This document shows, one piece after another, positions 1 to 3,713 of a DNA stretch of 5,231 nucleotides. The stretch spans positions 1 to 5,231 of the forward strand of contig QMSL01000102.1 in NCBI GenBank assembly GCA_003649665.1, read 5' to 3'. Under the pieces are notes generated by a model. The model was not told where the DNA came from and did no database searches. It saw nothing but the letters and a program-made list of their open reading frames with translations. Numbering within the stretch: position 1 is the stretch's first letter; each line of letters opens with the position of its first letter. A program made the position numbers and the translations under genes. This DNA comes from Thermoprotei archaeon (lineage in GTDB: Archaea > Thermoproteota > Thermoprotei > QMSL01 > B3-G16).

Positions 1-194
1 TCATCGTGATAGTCCAGATATACGTCTAAGTCTCTATGTGCGTAGAAGTGTCTAAGAATTAGAAGCGGATGTACGTGCTTAAAGCGCTTGAGTAACTCAT
101 CGGTTATCGGCTTCGCTCCAAATTCCTTTATAAGCCTGATATAATCGCTCTTCTTCTCTAATGCTTGTCCATTAGGTACGCCAAACGCGATCAC
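1..194 (-). CDS. trpS: Tryptophanyl-tRNA synthetase, N-terminal fragment (partial at window edge)
   Basis: This is the first 64 codons of an archaeal-type tryptophanyl-tRNA synthetase, the cytoplasmic class I enzyme that charges tRNA-Trp with tryptophan. Two blocks seen in the sequence match what I recall of the archaeal N-terminal extension: residues 17-33, around DYIRLIKEFGAKPITDE, and residues 43-59, around HPLLILRHFYAHRDLDVY. The second matches the family's 'RRxxFxHRDxD' stretch just before the nucleotide-binding domain. The HIGH-like and KMSKS-like motifs would lie beyond the left edge and are not seen. The start is GTG at 194-192. It is the only start codon between an in-frame TAG at 209-207 and the conserved part, and only a weak GGGAG lies upstream (207-203). 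The gene is divergent from the membrane-protein gene on the plus strand. The identification rests on a short fragment, but the two blocks agree in order and spacing. Confidence 0.8.
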   Translation of the reverse strand, partial: MIAFGVPNGQALEKKSDYIRLIKEFGAKPITDELLKRFKHVHPLLILRHFYAHRDLDVYLDYHD

Positions 195-227
195 CCATAT
201 AGCTCCCTAATTATGGTGATAACGAAT

Positions 228-240
228 TGCTTATATCCTT
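228..240. promoter_or_regulatory. TATA-like box, possibly serving both trpS and the divergent membrane-protein gene
   Basis: The sequence GCTTATATCC (229-238) is the clearest AT-rich core element between the two divergent starts. Read on the minus strand it is AAAAGGATATAAGC, a purine-rich BRE-like stretch followed by a TATA box. That would place a transcript start near 207, about 13 bases before the trpS GTG. Read on the plus strand, it would place a start near 260, about 10 bases before the ATG at 270. The minus-strand reading has the better BRE. The assignment is by spacing and composition only. Confidence 0.45.
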
Positions 241-269
241 TTCTAGAGAATAGAGCTTTAGGTCATACT

Positions 270-944
270 ATGCCTTTCATGAAGCGCTTTACAATGGCAA
301 TCCAATCACCTATATCCCTTTATAAGGACTTTGCCAAGAGAAAAAAGCCCGACCTAACTGGCTTCATAATAAACCTCCTAATATTAGTGATGCTAATTAC
401 CTTTGCCTCATATATTCAGGAATCGAAGTTATACTTATGTTATTTACAGTTGGTCGGGGGAAAGATAACTGATGTAAGGAGGTTCCTATGGCTTAGCAAG
501 ATAATACCCTCTGCATTTAGATATACTGTTTTGTTAATGATATATCTAATGATGATAATCATAGTCCCTTACGCTACGTCTAAATGGGTTCTTAAGAGAG
601 ACATCTCCTTTAGCTTACTCCTCTCAATAGAGGGTTACCTATTGGTGTACTTATGGATAGGACTCCTCATATCCCTAATATTCATCGCAAAGGCTCCCAA
701 ATTGGAAAACATCCTCATTTACCCCTTCATGTTCACTTCCCTTCTTGTGATAATCCGTGAATACGCTTCTCAGCCAAGCGTAGCTCTTCTAATGAAGGCG
801 TCAAGGATAGTAAATACTATTAGCTGTATATTAGCTGCTATCCTCCTAATGCTCTCCTTTAAGTATATAATAACAGATGAGAAGCGAGAACTTATAATAC
901 TCTATATAGTTACTGCAGCGACAATAGCGCTACTCATAGTGTAG
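270..944 (+). CDS. Six-helix integral membrane protein, possibly Yip1-like
   Basis: I cannot name this protein with confidence. From the ATG at 270 it has 224 residues and is very hydrophobic. About six membrane segments can be drawn, near residues 31-49, 79-104, 113-140, 147-163, 181-201 and 207-224. Before the first there is a short amphipathic, basic N-terminus containing SPISLYKDFAKRKKPD. That 'P-x-x-x-Y/F-K-D/E' start followed by clustered helices resembles Yip1-domain membrane proteins found in many archaea, but this is a pattern impression only. The protein ends directly after the last hydrophobic segment with no tail. An earlier in-frame TTG at 165 would overlap the trpS start and has no promoter; a TATA-like box at 229-238 is spaced correctly for a nearly leaderless transcript starting at 270. 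ATG codons at 279 and 294 are alternatives. It converges on the tRNA gene, with 18 bases between. Confidence 0.65.
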   Translation: MPFMKRFTMAIQSPISLYKDFAKRKKPDLTGFIINLLILVMLITFASYIQESKLYLCYLQLVGGKITDVRRFLWLSKIIPSAFRYTVLLMIYLMMIIIVPYATSKWVLKRDISFSLLLSIEGYLLVYLWIGLLISLIFIAKAPKLENILIYPFMFTSLLVIIREYASQPSVALLMKASRIVNTISCILAAILLMLSFKYIITDEKRELIILYIVTAATIALLIV

Positions 945-962
945 GAGATCATAAAGAAGATG

Positions 963-1096
963 TGGTCCCCGGGGCGGGATTTGAACCCGCGACCACCCGG
1001 TTTCTGCCCGACTGACCCGCCTTCATTCCCCCCAAATTGGGGTGTCGGCGGGCGAAATCTACAGCCGGGCGCTCTTCCAGGCTGAGCTACCCGGGG
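963..1096 (-). tRNA. tRNA-Tyr (anticodon GTA), intron-containing, CCA encoded
   Basis: This is a complete archaeal tyrosine tRNA gene. The acceptor arms are CCCCGGG (1096-1090) and CCCGGGG (973-967), giving the C1-G72 pair typical of archaeal tRNA-Tyr. The discriminator base is A, and the terminal CCA is encoded, ending at 963. U8-A9, the D stem GCTC/GAGC with loop AGCCTGGAA, the anticodon stem CCCGG/CCGGG, the variable region TGGTC, and the T arm GCGGG-TTCAAAT-CCCGC are all present. Removing a 57-nt intron after G37 leaves the loop CTGTAGA, the same anticodon loop I recall for Methanocaldococcus tRNA-Tyr. Exons are 1096-1059 and 1001-963, giving a mature length of 77 nt. Downstream on the minus strand, the pyrimidine-rich TCTTCTTTAT (959-950) may end transcription. 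The mature stems are nearly all G-C, as expected for a high growth temperature. Confidence 0.93.
1002..1058 (-). other. tRNA-Tyr intron (57 nt) at position 37/38
   Basis: The canonical archaeal tRNA intron site between positions 37 and 38 fits best. The exon bases C32-U33-G34-U35 can pair with GCAG near the intron 3' end (1007-1004, one G-U pair). This gives the central helix of the bulge-helix-bulge recognised by the tRNA splicing endonuclease, and the 3' bulge would be AA^A. Inside the intron, GCCCGCC (1053-1047) pairs with GGCGGGT (1021-1015), and CCCC (1042-1039) with GGGG (1033-1030) around loop AATTT. On the 5' side the three-nt bulge is not followed immediately by a paired stem, so the motif is relaxed rather than ideal. 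The boundaries are fixed by restoring a seven-base anticodon loop; a shift by one or two bases cannot be excluded from sequence alone. Confidence 0.8.
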
Positions 1097-1130
1097 CTTC
1101 ACTAAGGCCTAGTTGATATTGATATAGAAC

Positions 1131-1146
1131 AATACTTAAAAATTTC
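1131..1146. promoter_or_regulatory. AT-rich BRE/TATA element between tRNA-Tyr and uppS
   Basis: On the minus strand this reads GGAAATTTTTAAGTATT, a purine-rich BRE-like start followed by a TATA-like TTTTTAAG. A transcript start about 26 bases on would fall near 1112, leaving a leader of about 15 nt before the tRNA. On the plus strand, CTTAAAAATT would give a start near 1165, about 18 bases before the uppS GTG, with room for its weak Shine-Dalgarno. No second TATA-like element is evident in the 86-base gap, so the two divergent genes may share it. The minus-strand match is stronger. Confidence 0.5.
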
Positions 1147-1182
1147 CCCCATCCTCTCTTATTAATTGAGGGTTGACAGAAA

Positions 1183-1965
1183 GTGCTAAAAGCCCTTCTT
1201 AAAGCACTAGGGATATACAGGCTCTATGAGAAATGGCTCCTCCATCAAATAAAGAATAAACCTCTCCCATCTCATATTGCGGTAATCCTTGATGGAAATA
1301 GACGATGGGCTCGTAGTAGAGGCCTTCCTCCTTGGGCTGGACACGAAGTAGGTGCTCGCAATGTGGAGAAACTCTTAGATTGGTGTCTAGAGTTAGGCAT
1401 AAAGACTGTAACGCTCTATGTATTCTCCTTAGAGAATTTCTATAGGCCTAAAGAGGAAGTTAACGCCCTTATGAGGATAATAGAACGTTATCTCAAAAAG
1501 CTTAGGGACGATCCTAGAATACATAAGTATCGCGTTCGTGTAAGGGCTCTCGGGAGGAAATATCTACTTCCGAAATCCATACAGGAACTACTAACTCAAA
1601 TAGAGGAGCTAACTAAGGATTACGATAACTTCTTCCTTAACATAGCTATAGCTTATGGCGGACGTGCAGAAATAGTGGATGCCGTAAGGAGCTTAGTTCA
1701 GGATGTACTCAGGAATAAAGTGAAGCCAGAGGAAATATCGGAAGATCTGCTTAGCGAATACTTATATACCGCTCACCTTCCAAATCCAGATCCAGATCTA
1801 ATAATTAGGACTAGCGGCGAGGAAAGGCTTAGTGGCTTTTTATTATGGCAATGCGCTTACAGCGAGCTCGTATTCCTAGACGTATATTGGCCTGATTTTA
1901 GGAAAATAGACTTATTAAGAGCTATAAGGACATATCAACAGAGGCAGAGGAGGTTCGGTAGGTAG
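1183..1965 (+). CDS. uppS: Cis-prenyltransferase (polyprenyl/undecaprenyl diphosphate synthase family)
   Basis: The enzyme condenses isopentenyl diphosphate in the cis configuration onto an allylic primer to make the long polyprenyl diphosphate that becomes the dolichol-type sugar carrier. All family signatures are visible in the 260 residues: ILDGNRRWAR at 35-44 with catalytic Asp37, His54 in the WAGHE segment, FSLENFYRP at 81-89, LNIAIAYGGRAEI at 152-164, and IIRTSGEERLSGFLLWQ at 207-223 with Arg209, Arg215 and Ser217. Glu228, in AYSELVF, corresponds to the metal-binding Glu. The length is typical. Product chain length cannot be read from the sequence; archaea usually make about C55-C60. 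The start is GTG at 1183, preceded by GAGGGTTGA (1168-1176), an imperfect Shine-Dalgarno; residues 1-28 form a short amphipathic helix before the core. It is divergent from tRNA-Tyr and followed by the coiled-coil gene, with a hairpin at its stop codon. Confidence 0.95.
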   Translation: MLKALLKALGIYRLYEKWLLHQIKNKPLPSHIAVILDGNRRWARSRGLPPWAGHEVGARNVEKLLDWCLELGIKTVTLYVFSLENFYRPKEEVNALMRIIERYLKKLRDDPRIHKYRVRVRALGRKYLLPKSIQELLTQIEELTKDYDNFFLNIAIAYGGRAEIVDAVRSLVQDVLRNKVKPEEISEDLLSEYLYTAHLPNPDPDLIIRTSGEERLSGFLLWQCAYSELVFLDVYWPDFRKIDLLRAIRTYQQRQRRFGR

Positions 1966-1980
1966 AGATGATCTCCTACC
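1957..1980 (+). other. Hairpin overlapping the uppS stop codon
   Basis: GGTAGG (1957-1962) pairs with CCTACC (1975-1980), and after a bulged T, AGA (1964-1966) pairs with TCT (1972-1974) around loop GATGA. That makes nine base pairs with a five-base loop, spanning the last two sense codons and the TAG. It could slow the ribosome, mark a processing point or contribute to the 3' end of the uppS message. Archaeal termination usually depends on U-rich tracts rather than hairpins, and no strong U run follows, so I do not call it a terminator. Confidence 0.4.
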
Positions 1981-1993
1981 ATCCTAAGAGGAA

Positions 1994-2012
1994 GAAGGAA
2001 ATATTTAAAAAT
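1994..2012 (+). promoter_or_regulatory. BRE/TATA promoter of the coiled-coil gene
   Basis: GAAGGAAATATTTAAAA has a purine-rich BRE followed by the TATA-like ATTTAAAA (2003-2010), a good match to crenarchaeal core promoters. A transcript start near 2033 would leave a leader of about 25 nt that just includes the Shine-Dalgarno at 2040-2047. The gene is thus probably transcribed separately from uppS, although read-through is possible. Confidence 0.55.
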
Positions 2013-2039
2013 TTTAAAGTATCCTAATTAAAGAGAGGC

Positions 2040-2047
2040 GAGGTGAT
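2040..2047 (+). promoter_or_regulatory. Perfect Shine-Dalgarno GAGGTGAT; sets the start at 2058
   Basis: GAGGTGAT is fully complementary to the ATCACCTC tail expected at the 3' end of crenarchaeal 16S rRNA. It ends 10 bases before the ATG at 2058. An in-frame GTG at 2043 lies inside this site and so is very unlikely to be the real start. Confidence 0.8.
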
Positions 2048-2057
2048 AAATCTGGCA

Positions 2058-2477
2058 ATGGAATTGCTCAGATTTAACTCCTTCGAAGAATTTCTTAGGC
2101 ATTTAAACGCTCAAATAGAACAAACGCGCTCACAGCTAAGTGAACTCCTTCGGAGATATAATGAGATTAAGGAGAGAGCCGAAAGGCTTAGATCTATTGA
2201 GGAAAGACTTTCAAAAGCATTAGGAGTAAAATTGGAATCCGTAAATGAGATAGATCTTAAAGGCCTTAAGTTGGTTGTAGGCGCAAGGCCTACTGATGAA
2301 GCACAAGTCCTTATGGAAGTAATCCAATCCCTAAAGAATAGACTTGAAGTCCTAATGAAACTTCAAAAGCTAATTGAGGACATAGCAAAGAACCTTAGAG
2401 AGATTTCCGATATGACCTTACTAGTCGAAACAGTAAACGATATCCCTGTGAAAATCTTACTCTGTGAAGCTAAGTAA
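2058..2477 (+). CDS. Small coiled-coil protein of unknown function
   Basis: I do not recognise this 139-residue protein. It has no signal peptide, membrane segment, cysteine cluster or nucleotide-binding motif, and is rich in Leu, Glu, Arg and Lys. Residues 8-53 form a charged heptad-like helix. Then comes a short region with a likely strand (LKLVVGARPT, 70-79), a second long helix at 80-117 (EAQVLMEVIQ onward, leucine-spaced), and a C-terminal strand-like piece (LLVETVNDIPVKILL, 121-135). The helix-strand-helix-strand plan is loosely reminiscent of prefoldin-like or other small coiled-coil scaffold proteins, but no signature confirms this. It has its own TATA box and the strongest Shine-Dalgarno in the window, suggesting good expression. 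It lies between uppS and a sugar nucleotidyltransferase, on the same strand. The coding call is firm, from start signals, composition and periodicity; the function is open. Confidence 0.85.
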   Translation: MELLRFNSFEEFLRHLNAQIEQTRSQLSELLRRYNEIKERAERLRSIEERLSKALGVKLESVNEIDLKGLKLVVGARPTDEAQVLMEVIQSLKNRLEVLMKLQKLIEDIAKNLREISDMTLLVETVNDIPVKILLCEAK

Positions 2478-2480
2478 ACT

Positions 2481-2490
2481 CTTTTAAACT
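2481..2490 (+). promoter_or_regulatory. TATA-like box of the nucleotidyltransferase gene
   Basis: CTTTTAAACT lies about 36-41 bases before the TTG start at 2522, which would place the transcript start near 2512 and give a leader of about 10 nt. That fits the absence of any Shine-Dalgarno before this start. A second AT-rich stretch, TTTATAGT (2500-2507), would place transcription start after the TTG and so fits less well. Confidence 0.45.
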
Positions 2491-2521
2491 CTACTTCAGT
2501 TTATAGTATTACGGGATTCAA

Positions 2522-3700
2522 TTGCGCATAGAGACCGCCGTGATATTAGCTGCTGGAAAAGGAACAAGACTCATACCTCTAACATTAACTAGGCCAAAAG
2601 TACTCCTACCAATAGGAGGGATACCGTTACTAAAGAGACAAGTAGACATGCTAATGGACATAGGCATCAAGAATATAATCATAGTAGTCAATTACATGGC
2701 TGATGCAATAAGGCATTTCATTTATGATGCTTACTCTAACCATGATGTACAATTTTCCTTTATTGATCAAGGGGTACCCTTTGGTACCGCTCATGCCGTT
2801 GAGGTAACGGAGGAATATGTTAAACCCCCTTTCTTAGTACTTTATGGTGACATATTCATAACGAAAGATGCTTTAACAAAATTAGTTAATGCGTTAGATC
2901 AAGCAGATGCCGCCGTAATCGCTGTTCGCGTTCCCGATCCTTGGAATTATGGTGTATTTAAAATAGATTCTTATAACAGGATACTTGATATAGTGGAGAA
3001 ACCGAGTCCAGGTGCTGAACCCAGTAATCTCATAAATGGCGGGATATACGCTTTTCGTGATATGACCATATTCGACTATATTAGGAAAACTGGCATTAGT
3101 CCTAGGGGCGAGAAAGAGTTTACGGATTCCCTGAAATATATGGCCATGGAGTACGTAGTAAGAGCAGTACCCATACCGCGTCATATATGGTGTGATATAG
3201 GCAGGCCGTGGGATTTATTAAGGGCTAATAAAATAGCCCTTTCGACTACTGGCTCATACATTGATCCCGAGGCCAAAATAGATAGTGGTGCTATAATAAG
3301 GGATCCTGTATATGTAGGGAAAGGAGTTCGTATATGCTCTAATGTTCATATAGGCCCTTACTGCGTATTAGGTGATAACGTCTACATCTCTTATAATTCA
3401 AGGATTGAGGATAGCATAATAATGTGTAACACTAAGATAGGTTCAGACGTGGTAATTAGGGATAGCATCGTAGGCGAGAACGTAGTAATTAGTGATAACG
3501 TCTCCTTTTATAGTGAATGGTTCTCTGGTGGGAACATCTGGTACAGAATAAACAATCAAGTGGTTGATACGGGAGTTACAAGATTTGGCGCAGTTGTGGG
3601 CGATAGCGTTTACATAGATCCCTCAAGCGTTATATGTCCTGGTATCTTCATAATGCCATATCGGAGAGTTAACGGTGTTGTTGTAGATGATGTAATATGA
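2522..3700 (+). CDS. Sugar-1-phosphate nucleotidyltransferase with left-handed beta-helix domain (GlmU/ST0452-like)
   Basis: This 392-residue protein joins a sugar-1-phosphate to a nucleoside triphosphate, giving an activated sugar for glycan synthesis. The N-terminal Rossmann-like nucleotidyltransferase domain (1-240) shows the signature LAAGKGTRLIPLT at 9-21 with PKVLLPI at 25-31, QGVPFGTA at 83-90, the metal-binding YGD at 108-110, NYGVF at 142-146, EKP at 159-161, NGGIY at 172-176, and DIGRPWDLLRAN at 225-236. From about 246 to 325, hexapeptide repeats (IDPEAK, VGKGVR, IGPYCV, LGDNVY, IGSDVV, VGENVV) form a left-handed beta-helix, ending in a PG-containing tail. Length and plan match archaeal bifunctional GlmU-like enzymes such as Sulfolobus ST0452 (about 401 aa), but the acetyltransferase His appears to be missing. 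The sugar and nucleotide cannot be read from sequence: UDP-GlcNAc or dTDP/UDP-glucose are the likeliest. The TTG start is the only one before the signature. It converges with pheT, 13 bases apart. Confidence 0.9.
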   Translation: MRIETAVILAAGKGTRLIPLTLTRPKVLLPIGGIPLLKRQVDMLMDIGIKNIIIVVNYMADAIRHFIYDAYSNHDVQFSFIDQGVPFGTAHAVEVTEEYVKPPFLVLYGDIFITKDALTKLVNALDQADAAVIAVRVPDPWNYGVFKIDSYNRILDIVEKPSPGAEPSNLINGGIYAFRDMTIFDYIRKTGISPRGEKEFTDSLKYMAMEYVVRAVPIPRHIWCDIGRPWDLLRANKIALSTTGSYIDPEAKIDSGAIIRDPVYVGKGVRICSNVHIGPYCVLGDNVYISYNSRIEDSIIMCNTKIGSDVVIRDSIVGENVVISDNVSFYSEWFSGGNIWYRINNQVVDTGVTRFGAVVGDSVYIDPSSVICPGIFIMPYRRVNGVVVDDVI

Positions 3701-3713
3701 ACTACGTCGTTAA

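Noticed and set aside
165..269. TTG start at 165 as an N-terminal extension of the membrane protein
   Set aside because: It overlaps the trpS start on the other strand, has no Shine-Dalgarno, lies before the only TATA-like box, and adds residues that look unlike the rest of the protein.
902..1102. Minus-strand 66-codon frame
   Set aside because: It runs through the tRNA-Tyr gene; the Gly/Pro/Arg-rich product is an artefact of the GC-rich tRNA.
1994..2020. AT-rich near-palindrome (TTTAAAAATTTTAAA) as an operator or terminator of uppS
   Set aside because: It is better explained as the BRE/TATA region of the next gene; near-symmetry is expected from its composition, and there is no long U run on the plus strand.
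2043..2057. GTG at 2043 as start of the coiled-coil gene
   Set aside because: This GTG lies inside the GAGGTGAT Shine-Dalgarno, which is ideally placed for the ATG at 2058.
2894..3184. Minus-strand 96-codon frame
   Set aside because: It lies wholly within the nucleotidyltransferase gene, which carries clear family motifs, and has no family features of its own.
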